Assembly (NCBI GenBank): GCA_963579025.1 | Contig: CAUZFZ010000033.1 | Location: 1-64,000, forward strand | Direction: 5' to 3' | DNA: 64,000 nt | Source: CAUZFZ01 sp963579025 | GTDB taxonomy: Bacteria > Planctomycetota > Planctomycetia > Planctomycetales > Planctomycetaceae | Shown here: positions 9,198 to 17,944 of the stretch, piece by piece | Layout of the letters: each line of letters opens with the position of its first letter | Numbering within the stretch: the stretch's first letter is position 1 | Program-made: the position numbers and the translations under genes | Notes under the pieces: model-generated | Seen by the model: only the letters and a program-made list of their open reading frames with translations | The model's database searches: none | Told to the model about the DNA's origin: nothing

Positions 9198-11018
9198 TCA
9201 GGACACAGACTGCAGCTCGAAGTAGTTCAGTCGCGGGCGTTCGTTGAATGTCTTGCTGATCAGGCAACTTTGCCACGCCAGACGCCCGGCCGTTGAGTGG
9301 TCGATCGGGAGGGTTTGAATCTGGATGGTACCGCTGACCTCCGACCATGCGTGTGACTGCTGTTGATTCAACTTGAGTTGTGCCTGCAGATTCAATGTCT
9401 CGCCCACGTACAGTTGCCTGGTCTCGGTTTCGCTCAGGATGTAGATGCCAGGTTCCGCAGGGATGTCGTCGTATCTCAGGTCCGCCAGCAGAACAGGATT
9501 TTCAATTCGCGAAGGCGGTATGAGCACCTGGCCTCTGCCCCGGGCCGACTTTGCCTCTTTACGAAGTTTCAGTGCCGCCCAGCGATACTCGAGCGGCCGA
9601 TAGCCAGGTGCGAACTCGGCGGCCTTCGCGTCAAATTGTGCAGCGAGAACCGGGTCGCAGAGGATCTCGTCGAGGCTGGATGCAATGCCGGCATCAAGCA
9701 TGCTTTGCCAGGCAATTTCACTGGCAAACATGTACGGGTCACACTCTTCCCAGGCAAGATTCGTGCGCTGCTCCGCGACGATATGCGATAGCTTGCCGGC
9801 CTTTCGCAACCGGAACAGCAGCATGTTCCATGTGCGGGCATCTCCCACCAGCCCCAGTCGTTCGCAGACGCTGACGAACTCTCGATTGAGGTCCGGGTCG
9901 GCAACAACGCGGTCTGCCGAGAAGCCGTCGTGCGTTGTGTGAAACGCTCCTGTGATCCCATGCAGAGTCAGTTCAAGCTGGATCTGCTCGTAACGCCGCT
10001 CTTTGTTGATCAGGTCTTGTTCCGCGCGGGTCTTGCGTTTCTTTTTTTCTGCGTTTTTCCCGGCAGCCGTCGCGGGAGCGCTTTTCAATGGCTCGGGTGA
10101 ACCATCCAATCGATCGCCAACTTTAATCGTGTCCAGGCGGCGGCGACCGTATTCGACGTAGTCGTCGGACAGGTCGAACCCCATGTGCCGGCGTCCCAGC
10201 TTCTTCGCGACGGCCAGTGTTGTCGCGCTGCCGGAGAACGGATCGAGCACGACATCGCCTGGATTCGAGCACGTGCGGATGATGCGTCCCAGTAACTGTT
10301 CCGGCATCTGGCACCCGTGAAAGCCGGCACGTTCTTTGAACGTCCCGGCAACTCGCGGGAAGTACCAGGTGTCCTCAGGGGGGGTGAAGCAATTGCTGAC
10401 ATCCTGCGGGCGAAGCGTGAAGGTGCGATTCATATCAGTCGTTGAATCAAGCTCGCCGGGTGCCCACGTGCCGTAGTCATCGCTGACGAGTTCCGCCACC
10501 ACGTCGGCCGGGCGGATGATCCAGGTGTCGTCTGGGAGGCGTCCGTTTGGATTCGCCCGCCTGTCGTTGTAAACCAGTTCTCGGGCGGATGGCACACGAT
10601 TGTCCAGGTCGCCGTCGCGGAACGTGAAGTCCTCGGGGTCCTTCACGAATTGAAACAGGTGCGCGTGCGATCGCGTGAACTTCTTCGAGCAGTTCACACC
10701 GAACGTGTAGTACCAGATCACCCAACTGCGGCAGTGAAAGCCGATCTGCTGACTCTGCAGCTTCAGTTCGGCGGCGTATTCGTCGCCAATCGCCAGCCAG
10801 AACGTTCCGTTCGGCTTGAGAACACGCGAGACGGCGGTGATCCAGCGTCCCGACCAGTCAATGTAATCCTGGTGCTCGCGTGCGTCATCGTAGACGTCGT
10901 AGTCGTAGCCAATGTTGAACGGCGGATCGGCGAAAGCCAGATCGACGCTGGCCTCAGGGAGGGCGTTCATCGCTTCAATGCAGTCGCCCGCGCGGATCGT
11001 GTTCAGGACGTCGTCCAT
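9198..11018 (-). CDS. Orphan beta-class DNA methyltransferase fused to a degenerate GIY-YIG domain
   Basis: The 606-residue product starts with catalytic motif IV (ADPPFNIGYDYD, near residue 30). A target-recognition region follows, and then the SAM-binding motif I region (LDPFSGSATTLAVAKKLGR, near 265). This IV-TRD-I order defines beta-class N6-adenine/N4-cytosine methyltransferases. After a Lys-rich linker and a helical domain (about 330-510), a GIY-YIG fold appears: GIYIL at 524 and YVG at 537. The position of the catalytic Arg (ten residues after the Tyr of YVG) is Gln547, and the position of the metal-binding Glu is Gln583 (LAWQSCLI). Nuclease activity is therefore unlikely. No restriction endonuclease is next to it, so it is a solitary methyltransferase, perhaps regulatory. 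The methylated base and target are not predictable from the sequence. Confidence 0.85.
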   Translation of the reverse strand: MDDVLNTIRAGDCIEAMNALPEASVDLAFADPPFNIGYDYDVYDDAREHQDYIDWSGRWITAVSRVLKPNGTFWLAIGDEYAAELKLQSQQIGFHCRSWVIWYYTFGVNCSKKFTRSHAHLFQFVKDPEDFTFRDGDLDNRVPSARELVYNDRRANPNGRLPDDTWIIRPADVVAELVSDDYGTWAPGELDSTTDMNRTFTLRPQDVSNCFTPPEDTWYFPRVAGTFKERAGFHGCQMPEQLLGRIIRTCSNPGDVVLDPFSGSATTLAVAKKLGRRHMGFDLSDDYVEYGRRRLDTIKVGDRLDGSPEPLKSAPATAAGKNAEKKKRKTRAEQDLINKERRYEQIQLELTLHGITGAFHTTHDGFSADRVVADPDLNREFVSVCERLGLVGDARTWNMLLFRLRKAGKLSHIVAEQRTNLAWEECDPYMFASEIAWQSMLDAGIASSLDEILCDPVLAAQFDAKAAEFAPGYRPLEYRWAALKLRKEAKSARGRGQVLIPPSRIENPVLLADLRYDDIPAEPGIYILSETETRQLYVGETLNLQAQLKLNQQQSHAWSEVSGTIQIQTLPIDHSTAGRLAWQSCLISKTFNERPRLNYFELQSVS

Positions 11019-11132
11019 GTCTGCAAACTCCGTTCTGCTGTCTCGAACTGCCGTGATCTGGCGGATGGTATCGGGATCGGATCGACTAAGAAACCAGTGG
11101 GGCTCACCGGCAAAGTCTGGAGGCGTATCGAG

Positions 11133-11672
11133 TCAACGCTCAATCAAGCGGTCCGCGAAACGACTCTTCAGCTTTGCCAGCTTGGGGCCAATCGTGAAAT
11201 GGCAGTACGGCTGCGACGAGTTCTGCTGGAAGTAGTTCTGGTGATAGCCCTCAGCCGCATAGAACTTTTCGGGGGGCACGATCTGAGTCACGATCGGGCT
11301 GCCGAATTCTCCTGAGTCACCAAGTTCCTGAACAACCTGCTCGGCCTGCTGGCGCTGCTCGTCGTCGTGAACGAAGACGACCGAGCGGTACTGCGTGCCT
11401 CGATCTGCTCCCTGCTGGTTTGGAGTCGTGGGATCGTGCGAGTGAAAGAACACATCCAGCAGGTCACGGTAGGAAATGACCTCAGGGTCGAAGGCCACCT
11501 GCACACACTCGGCGTGCCCGGTGCTGCCTGTGCAGATGGCGGTGTAAGTCGGATCGGTCGTTTCTCCGCCGGAGTAACCGGACACGACAGACGCCACTCC
11601 CTGAAACTGCAGGAATACCGCTTCCGTACACCAGAAGCATCCGCCACCGAATGTCGCCAACGATTCAGTCAT
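11133..11672 (-). CDS. msrA: Peptide methionine sulfoxide reductase A
   Basis: The product is 179 residues from the ATG at 11672 and begins MTESLATFGGGCFWC. GCFWC carries the catalytic Cys12 with Cys15. Other family marks are SGYSGG, TGHAECVQV, FFHSHDPTTPNQQG, YRSVVF and the YHQNYF segment. The enzyme reduces methionine-S-sulfoxide in proteins using thioredoxin. An upstream in-frame ATG at 11702 would extend it by ten residues; the shorter start is preferred on family alignment. The start overlaps the end of the upstream membrane-protein gene by eight bases, suggesting translational coupling. Confidence 0.95.
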   Translation of the reverse strand: MTESLATFGGGCFWCTEAVFLQFQGVASVVSGYSGGETTDPTYTAICTGSTGHAECVQVAFDPEVISYRDLLDVFFHSHDPTTPNQQGADRGTQYRSVVFVHDDEQRQQAEQVVQELGDSGEFGSPIVTQIVPPEKFYAAEGYHQNYFQQNSSQPYCHFTIGPKLAKLKSRFADRLIER

Positions 11673-12144
11673 TGTGATTCTCTGTCGAGTTGTTGCCATC
11701 AACGAGAGTCATCATCGCCGCCAGCAGGCAAGTGCTGAGCGATGCGACGTTAATCCACTTGGACCAGGTGTGGTACTTCGCGAATTCGGGCAGGTTGCGA
11801 GCGTCGGGCTGTGACATCAGGTCTGCCAACGGTGAGTAAATCCAGAGGTAGTCGACCAGCATGATTGCCAGCGTCGTCAGGCAGAGCGTCAACACGATCC
11901 GCAGACGTTTCTGCGAAGCACTCCGCCGCACGGACAACAGCCCCGCGGCCCCGGTGCCCGTTCCCACCAGGACGAATCCAAACAGGTAGTAGGCCGGAAA
12001 GCGGAGCTCCGCGAGCTGGTTTTTCGTTACCGGTTCGAACAGGTCGGAGGTCACTACCCGGATGCCGGTCACGACGAACAGTGTGGCAGCACCGATCCAT
12101 GCACACAGGCTGAACCGCAAGAGAATCCACAGCAAACGCGTCAT
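11665..12144 (-). CDS. Small four-helix membrane protein, DUF4149-like
   Basis: The 159-residue product has four hydrophobic spans: about residues 6-30 (LLRFSLCAWIGAATLFVVTG), 50-70 (YLFGFVLVGTGTGAAGLL), 82-102 (IVLTLCLTTLAIMLVDYLW) and 132-150. The pattern, with a conserved-looking Phe/Trp/Gly first helix and an acidic loop, resembles DUF4149-type inner-membrane proteins of unknown function. It overlaps msrA by eight bases and probably shares its mRNA. No catalytic residues can be assigned. Confidence 0.6.
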   Translation of the reverse strand: MTRLLWILLRFSLCAWIGAATLFVVTGIRVVTSDLFEPVTKNQLAELRFPAYYLFGFVLVGTGTGAAGLLSVRRSASQKRLRIVLTLCLTTLAIMLVDYLWIYSPLADLMSQPDARNLPEFAKYHTWSKWINVASLSTCLLAAMMTLVDGNNSTENHND

Positions 12145-12204
12145 CAGTCAGAAGTCCTTTTCAGCGAGCGGCTGATCAAAGCCTGTACACGCAACACAAA
12201 GCGA

Positions 12205-14502
12205 TCAGGAAAGGGAACGGACGACGACGCGGTTTCCAGCCACTTCGACGACTTCGATCGGAGTCCCGGCATCAAGGAACTCGCCGTCGGTCACCACGTC
12301 CACAAATCGCCCTTCGATCTGGGCCTTACCTGATGGCCTGAGCGTCGAGAAGGCTGTGCCCTGTCGATTGAGTAGTGCGTGATCCTGCTCGATGATCGCT
12401 GTGGCCGAACCTTCGCCGGCCAGTTCCGGATTCAGCCGCGGACCTTCCTCCAGCGATGCCGGTCCCAGAATCAGATTTCGGATACCTGGCAGGTGGGGCA
12501 TCACGCGACTCAACGTGACTCCCACGACGACCATCGCCACGATCGACCCGCTAAGCGTGCCCATCGTCCAACTGAGTTCCTCCAGTTCCATGTCCGTCGA
12601 TGGAATGACAAACGTCTGGCTGGCAAGAATCAGTGAAAACAGAACCGCCAGACCGCCGGTTAATCCGAAGATTCCAAAGCCGGGGATCACGAAGATCTCA
12701 ATGGCGATCAGGATCAGGCCCACAAGAAACAGGACCACTTCCAGCCAGATGGCCGTGCCGCCCAGAAAGCGGCTCCAGAAGAACACCGCAAAGCACAGAC
12801 CTGCCCCGATGCCGAAGAAGCCGGTCATCGTGTAGACCTCGAGATAGATACAGACGAGACCGATAAGGAACAGCAGGAACGTCGCGGCGGGTGACTTCAG
12901 GATCGCGACCAGCGTGTCGACCCACGTCTGTTCGGCGGCCTTGATCACCTGGTCCTGCGGAATGGCGAGTCGATTCTTCAATTCGTCGAAGTCTCTGACC
13001 GGCTCTTCACCAAGCTCAAGTTCGAAAGCACGCTGACCGGTCACTGTCAGTGCAACACCTTCGCGTGTTTCAGGAACAATCGGTCCCTTCTCCCACTCGC
13101 CCGCTACGGATTCGAGTTCCTGCGTGGACATGTACGAGCCACGACCCGTTTGCCGATGCGTCACGCGGTACACGACGAGGTCTTTGTCGGCCATCGCCTC
13201 AAGTAGCGCCGGCGGGCGACTCTTGCGTTCCGCCAGTTCGTTCAGCATATCGCGCAGAATACTCAGGACCTTCTCGGGAGCATGTTCGGCCCAGCCACCC
13301 GGCTGCATGGCCAGCGGGATGATGTCCCCGATCCGCGCATCCGGGTGCATGATGATTTCGTCGCAACCGAACGCGATCATCGCTCCGCCGCTGATCGCCT
13401 GATTTGGAACGTAGGCGATCGAGCGGCACTCCTTTGGATTGAGTTCCGCGATCGCGTTGGCAATGGCCTGGCTGGCATAGAGTTCGCCGCCGGGAGAGTC
13501 GATCTCGAAGATGATCAGGTTCGCGCCTTCAGTGACGGCGCGACGGATCTCACGCTTCACAAATTCCTCAAGAACGCCGCCAATGGCGCCTTCCACTTTG
13601 ATCAGCCGTGCCTTCGGTGCCTCACCACCGGTCAGGTCTTCCCGCAGGTAGCGACGTTCAAATCCATACAGGTCGGCGAGGTCGGAGCGATCATCCGATG
13701 TCTGCATGGCCAGGACATCATTGCCTCGCGCCGCACGACCAGACAGCAGCAACGGTTGGCCCTGCTCTTTGATTGTGATGATGTCGGGGATCGCATCGTC
13801 ATTGTCGTCCTGCAACCGCCGAAGCTCCTCGCCCGTCACGACACGTGACACCATGACGCCGTCGCCAGGGTCGATTCTAATTCTCAGGACGGTTTTCTGC
13901 GGATCGCACATGCCCGCGGCCAGAGCTCCATTGACCTGCGTGTTGTAGCGCTTCTCAACCATGTTGATGACGAAGTGCTGCTCGTCGTCATCGATCGGCT
14001 GCCCGCGGCCGATATCACCAATTTCCGCGTCCGGGTGCATGACGATCTCTTTGCACGCGAGTGCCAGAATCGCCGTGTAACCATCAAGGGGCCGGTTGTC
14101 CTCGTGGTCCGGAATCCACGCGATGGTGCGGACCATTGAATACCGAGCCGATGTCAGCTCCTTGGCCAGATCGCGGACCTGGCCGAACATGCTTGTTCCG
14201 CGTTCGATCTCAAGGATGAGGATCGCCGCACGGTCCTCTTGCTCCGCCTGGTGCTGCAGCTTCACCAGTATGTTGCGGACGCGGGAAAAGATGACGTTGT
14301 CGACCGGGTTGGTCACCGTGACATATCGCGCGACCGGACCGCGTTCTGTTTTCTCCGCAGCCTCGTTGTCGGCTGGGTCCTGTTCCGACGCTTCGGGCTC
14401 GGCTTTGTTACCCGTGTCAATCGGTTCGTCCTGCGCCGATAGACTCGTCGGCGCACACCAGCAAACGGATGTGAGCAGCAGAAACAGGATTCGCCAGGAC
14501 AT
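12205..14502 (-). CDS. NfeD-family membrane serine protease with tandem ClpP-like domains
   Basis: The 765-residue protein has a signal peptide (1-23), a first ClpP/crotonase-fold domain (about 55-165), a linker, and a second ClpP-like domain (about 300-460). Four TM helices follow (about 530-650), then a C-terminal NfeD OB-fold (about 690-765, ending IEVVEVAGNRVVVRSLS). The second domain has the nucleophile SGGAM with Ser371, followed by FGCDEIIMHPDARIGDI. The first domain carries the matching segment CKEIVMHPDAEIGDIG, but the Ser is replaced by Asp140 (PLDGYTA), so it is a catalytically dead duplicate. Long NfeD proteins usually partner stomatin-like proteins and cleave membrane substrates. 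No stomatin gene is adjacent. It lies 60 bp from the DUF4149-like gene and may head that leftward group. Confidence 0.85.
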   Translation of the reverse strand: MSWRILFLLLTSVCWCAPTSLSAQDEPIDTGNKAEPEASEQDPADNEAAEKTERGPVARYVTVTNPVDNVIFSRVRNILVKLQHQAEQEDRAAILILEIERGTSMFGQVRDLAKELTSARYSMVRTIAWIPDHEDNRPLDGYTAILALACKEIVMHPDAEIGDIGRGQPIDDDEQHFVINMVEKRYNTQVNGALAAGMCDPQKTVLRIRIDPGDGVMVSRVVTGEELRRLQDDNDDAIPDIITIKEQGQPLLLSGRAARGNDVLAMQTSDDRSDLADLYGFERRYLREDLTGGEAPKARLIKVEGAIGGVLEEFVKREIRRAVTEGANLIIFEIDSPGGELYASQAIANAIAELNPKECRSIAYVPNQAISGGAMIAFGCDEIIMHPDARIGDIIPLAMQPGGWAEHAPEKVLSILRDMLNELAERKSRPPALLEAMADKDLVVYRVTHRQTGRGSYMSTQELESVAGEWEKGPIVPETREGVALTVTGQRAFELELGEEPVRDFDELKNRLAIPQDQVIKAAEQTWVDTLVAILKSPAATFLLFLIGLVCIYLEVYTMTGFFGIGAGLCFAVFFWSRFLGGTAIWLEVVLFLVGLILIAIEIFVIPGFGIFGLTGGLAVLFSLILASQTFVIPSTDMELEELSWTMGTLSGSIVAMVVVGVTLSRVMPHLPGIRNLILGPASLEEGPRLNPELAGEGSATAIIEQDHALLNRQGTAFSTLRPSGKAQIEGRFVDVVTDGEFLDAGTPIEVVEVAGNRVVVRSLS

Positions 14503-14740
14503 CGGGCACCTCAGTTAAGCAGTAGCGGACCGTCGAAACTGTCCGAACAACGCCAGTCTTCGTCGGAGGGATCATGCTGGGTGTTCGCCGACGACACGAA
14601 CAGCTTGACATTGTCTCGCACGAGTTTCGCGTTGCAAGCAGTGAACACGGCCCTTTCCCCCGATGGACTGTCGGCTGCCGAATCGGATGGAAGCGATACG
14701 CTTTCCGCAAACTGTCCCTCGATCGACCAGAGAATTGTCT

Positions 14741-14979
14741 ATGCATTTGACTCGACGCGGATTCCTCGGAAGCGCTGCCGCGGCAGCAGCGAAAGACGTA
14801 CTACGGCGGCGGTCAGTGGTACGAATTCGACCTCGATTACGCACGCGTCGCGTCGATTATGCATGACCACAATTTTCGCGGCTGGGTCTCGCTCGAATTC
14901 GAAGGCAGGGGAGACTATCGGCCTGCGATTCCCAAAAAGCCTCGCCTTGCTCAGACAGGCCGTCGCCAAACCATCTTGA
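14741..14979 (+). pseudogene. Remnant of a Tat-exported sugar phosphate isomerase/epimerase (TIM barrel)
   Basis: An N-terminal piece MHLTRRGFLGSAAAAA is a typical Tat signal start (RRGFLG). At about 14806 the reading switches frame directly into a C-terminal piece with TYYGGGQWYEFDLDYARV, then MHDHNFRGWVSLEFEG and PAIPK. These match the end of the xylose-isomerase-like TIM-barrel sugar isomerase/epimerase proteins common in planctomycetes. A second one-base shift in a run of five A (14935-14939) restores SLALLRQAVAKPS and the stop at 14977. Roughly 200-250 residues of the barrel are missing, so this is an internal-deletion remnant and not a working gene. The homopolymer shift alone could be a sequencing error; the deletion could not. 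Confidence 0.75.
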
Positions 14980-15063
14980 GAAGTCGAGCATTGATCGGAA
15001 CAATCGGTTCATTGCCGGACGATAACACGCCTGTCGTCCGCCAGAATCGAAGGAAACACCGTC

Positions 15064-17169
15064 ATGTTTGTGATGCAGGACCGACCCACAACGCTGTGTG
15101 ATGGCATCGCACGTCGTGAATTGCTGCGGATCGGCGGCCTGGGCGTTGCCGGACTGTCGCTGCCGGGATTGCTGGCAGCGCGGGAGACCGCACCGCTGGG
15201 AGTGCTTCCCACGGATAAGACATTCGGCAAGGCGAAGAACATTATCTTCCTCTATCTGGCCGGTGGACCACCGCAGCATGAGACGTTCGATCCAAAACCA
15301 AATGCGCAGCAGGGGATTCGCGGACCCTTCCATCCGATCAGCACAAATATCGCGGGAACCCACTTCTGCGAACTGCTGCCCCGCACCTCGCGACTGGCAG
15401 ACAAGCTGGCGATCGTTCGTTCGATGTCGACCGACGACAACACACACTCGACGAGCAGCTACGAAGTTCTGACCGGGTACAAGTACGTCGGACCCAACGC
15501 GCGCACGCTCCAGCCGACCGACTTTCCCTACTTCGGATCCATCATCAAGCGATACCGGCCCAGTGACACGCTGCCACCCATGTCGACCGTCTGGATTCCA
15601 GACGTCATGCGACTGAATGAAAGCGTAACACCCGCAGGACAGACCGGCGGGATCATGGGAGGTCAGTGGGATCCCGATCGGTTTATCGGTGATCCATCGC
15701 AGCCTGATTACAAAGTCGCTGGCCTTCAAACGGGGGATACAACGCCCCAGGAACTGAAGCGCCGACAACAGTTACTGGCTCAAGTTCAGTCACCGTTCGA
15801 GGCCGTTCGTCGCGGCGCGGACGCTCAGCTCTTCAGTCAGTTTCAGGATCAGGCATTCGATCTGCTGACGTCCGGAAAAGCCGAAGCGGCATTCTCTCTG
15901 GATAACGAGCCAATCGCGGTGCGTCAGCGATACGGGCAGAACCGCTGGGGTCAGTGCGTGTTGCTGGCTCGAAGGTTGATTGAAGCGGGCGTACGACTGG
16001 TACACGTTCAGTGGCCGCGAGAACCAGGCGACAACGCGGTCGACAATCCACTCTGGGACACGCACGCGCAGAACGCTGACCGAGTCGAAGATGTTCTCTG
16101 TCCTCAGTTCGACGTCGGATTCTCGGCGCTGCTTGAAGACCTGGACCAACGAGGCTTACTGGAAGAAACACTCGTTGTGGCCGTCGGCGAATTTGGCCGA
16201 ACGCCCAAAATCAACGGCAAAGCCGGTCGAGATCACTGGGGCTCCGTATTCAGTTGCGCCCTCGCCGGAGCGGGCATCAGCGGCGGGCAGATCTACGGGA
16301 CCAGCGATGCTCAGGGCGGCTATCCGATCGAAGATCGTGTACGGCCCAGAGAATTGACGGCCACGATGTTCCATCTCCTGGGTCTGGACTCGAAGTCAAT
16401 GTTCCGCGACCGCGAAGGCCGCGAGCATCGAGTGACGGAAGGCGAACCGCTCTACAAACTTCTCGGCACGGAACCCGCGACTCGCAAGCTGACGGAAAGC
16501 ACTGGCGACCTGGCTCGGGTCCCCGCATTTGATCCGACAATCACACTGATGCAGACAGGCTTCGCTGGCGATGCTCCGGTGAAGCCCGTCAATTCGTCAT
16601 CACGTCCCAAAGGCTGGCGTGGGTCTCCGCTGGTTGGCGATACAGCGAGCGCCTTTGGTCTCAAACAGGTCGAGGGTCAGCTCGCGATGGGACTGCATGG
16701 CCAGCACGACGTGTCCATTGAATCCGCCGCGTTCGCATTGCTGGCTCAGGAAGTCCGCAGCCCGTTTTCCGGGACGTATCGGATGCACGTTCGAGTGCGG
16801 GGCGAAGCAGCGACAGAAGACGTTTTTGACGACGTATTCCGCAAGCACTTTCGTTGCCGGTTGCTGTTCTTCGAGTTCACCGGCCAGACAAAGAATGCAG
16901 CGCTGCGCAAGGAACTCGCTAGCGTCGAATTTCAGCCGGAATACTCGTCTGACTTCGCAACCGTCGAACTGGCTAAGGAATTCATCAATCCAAACCCCGG
17001 TTCCAATTTCTCGTTCGGCCTGGGTCTGGGAGTCGCGGTGCTGGTCGAAAAAACTTCGAGCGGGAGCCTGGAGTTCGACGCCTCGCAGTCGCCACTCGCG
17101 CGGATTCGAATCGAGTCGGTTGAACTTGAGTTCGTCGGCAAGCAGCGAAATCAGAAGGTCAAGGCTTAG
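15064..17169 (+). CDS. DUF1501 protein with long C-terminal extension
   Basis: The 701-residue protein begins with a Tat-like leader (ARRELLRIGGLGVAGLSLPGLLAA). The DUF1501 domain (about 40-470) shows FLYLAGGPPQHETFDPKP, LADKLAIVRSMST, WDTHAQN, VVAVGEFGRTPKINGKAGRDHW and MFHLLGLD. DUF1501 proteins belong to the sulfatase/alkaline-phosphatase-like superfamily and usually sit next to DUF1549/DUF1553 genes; their biochemical role is unknown. About 225 extra residues follow, including a beta-rich segment (SPFSGTYRMHVRVRGE; NFSFGLGLGVAVLVEK; LARIRIESVELEFVG) that reads like a carbohydrate-binding-type jelly roll. The start has AGGAAAC 10-14 bases upstream. Its stop overlaps that of the convergent kinase gene by four bases. 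The nearest DUF1549/1553 partner starts at 21094. Confidence 0.85.
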   Translation: MFVMQDRPTTLCDGIARRELLRIGGLGVAGLSLPGLLAARETAPLGVLPTDKTFGKAKNIIFLYLAGGPPQHETFDPKPNAQQGIRGPFHPISTNIAGTHFCELLPRTSRLADKLAIVRSMSTDDNTHSTSSYEVLTGYKYVGPNARTLQPTDFPYFGSIIKRYRPSDTLPPMSTVWIPDVMRLNESVTPAGQTGGIMGGQWDPDRFIGDPSQPDYKVAGLQTGDTTPQELKRRQQLLAQVQSPFEAVRRGADAQLFSQFQDQAFDLLTSGKAEAAFSLDNEPIAVRQRYGQNRWGQCVLLARRLIEAGVRLVHVQWPREPGDNAVDNPLWDTHAQNADRVEDVLCPQFDVGFSALLEDLDQRGLLEETLVVAVGEFGRTPKINGKAGRDHWGSVFSCALAGAGISGGQIYGTSDAQGGYPIEDRVRPRELTATMFHLLGLDSKSMFRDREGREHRVTEGEPLYKLLGTEPATRKLTESTGDLARVPAFDPTITLMQTGFAGDAPVKPVNSSSRPKGWRGSPLVGDTASAFGLKQVEGQLAMGLHGQHDVSIESAAFALLAQEVRSPFSGTYRMHVRVRGEAATEDVFDDVFRKHFRCRLLFFEFTGQTKNAALRKELASVEFQPEYSSDFATVELAKEFINPNPGSNFSFGLGLGVAVLVEKTSSGSLEFDASQSPLARIRIESVELEFVGKQRNQKVKA

Positions 17170-17882
17170 GACGGCAACGTGATCGAAAACCGAGTGCCGC
17201 GTCCGAGTTCGCTTTCGCACGTGATCGTGCCGTTGTGAGCTTCCACGATCTTTCGCACGGTCGGCAGGCCAAGTCCGCTGCCGTTTGGCTTGGTTGAAAA
17301 GAATACCTGGAACAGCTTCGAACGGGTCTGCTCGTTCATACCCTGGCCGGTGTCGATAATTTCAAGCACCACGCTGTCGTTTCGGACGAACGTCTGAAGT
17401 TCAAGCAGCCCGCCATCCGGCATCGCCTGGACGGCATTCCTGGCCAGGTTCAACAGCACTTGCCGAAACAGTGCACGGTCCAGTTTCACCGGCGGGAGAT
17501 TGGACTCCGGGTGAGGACTGATTTCGATGCCGTGCTCGTCGGCGGTCGGTCGGTAGAACTCGACGAAATCGTTGACGGTCGCGTTCAGGTCGACCTGTTC
17601 CAGCTCAATTTCCCCGGCGCGTGTGAACTGCAGGAACGCGTTGAGGATGCCATCGAGATTCGCGCACTCGTGCTGAATCCGTTGCAGTTTCGTGAGCATC
17701 CGCCGATCGCGAGGCGTGTCACTGCTCTCGAGTTCTTCAATCAGCAACTCGACGCTGAGCCCCATCGTGGACAGTGGGTTCCGGATCTCATGCGCCAGAC
17801 CGCCAGCGAGTGTTGCGATCTCTGAATATTGAGCAAGCAGCCGCTGACGTTCCGTGTTGTCCACTGTCGATCCTGCCTTCAT
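17166..17882 (-). CDS. Soluble sensor histidine kinase (HisKA-HATPase)
   Basis: The 238-residue protein has an H-box GGLAHEIRNPLSTMGLSVELL (His near residue 30), an N-box NLARNAVQAMPDGG, a G1 box IIDTGQGM, an F-box VFFSTKPNGSGLGL (also G2) and a C-terminal SITLPS. It has no N-terminal sensor or TM domain, so it is a cytoplasmic NtrB/ZraS-type core that must receive its signal from a partner protein. No response regulator is adjacent. The F-box wording FFSTKP.GSGLGL is typical of kinases paired with NtrC-type regulators. It lies 60 bp downstream of pnp in the same direction of transcription. Confidence 0.88.
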   Translation of the reverse strand: MKAGSTVDNTERQRLLAQYSEIATLAGGLAHEIRNPLSTMGLSVELLIEELESSDTPRDRRMLTKLQRIQHECANLDGILNAFLQFTRAGEIELEQVDLNATVNDFVEFYRPTADEHGIEISPHPESNLPPVKLDRALFRQVLLNLARNAVQAMPDGGLLELQTFVRNDSVVLEIIDTGQGMNEQTRSKLFQVFFSTKPNGSGLGLPTVRKIVEAHNGTITCESELGRGTRFSITLPS

Positions 17883-17944
17883 GACAAAAAAAACAGGGAC
17901 GGACTCGAAAGCCCATCCCTGTTCGTCATCCGTTTCCCGAGAAG

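Noticed and set aside
14857..15768. 303-codon open frame on the minus strand
   Set aside because: Antisense to the DUF1501 start and the TIM-barrel remnant; no ribosome-binding site or motif.
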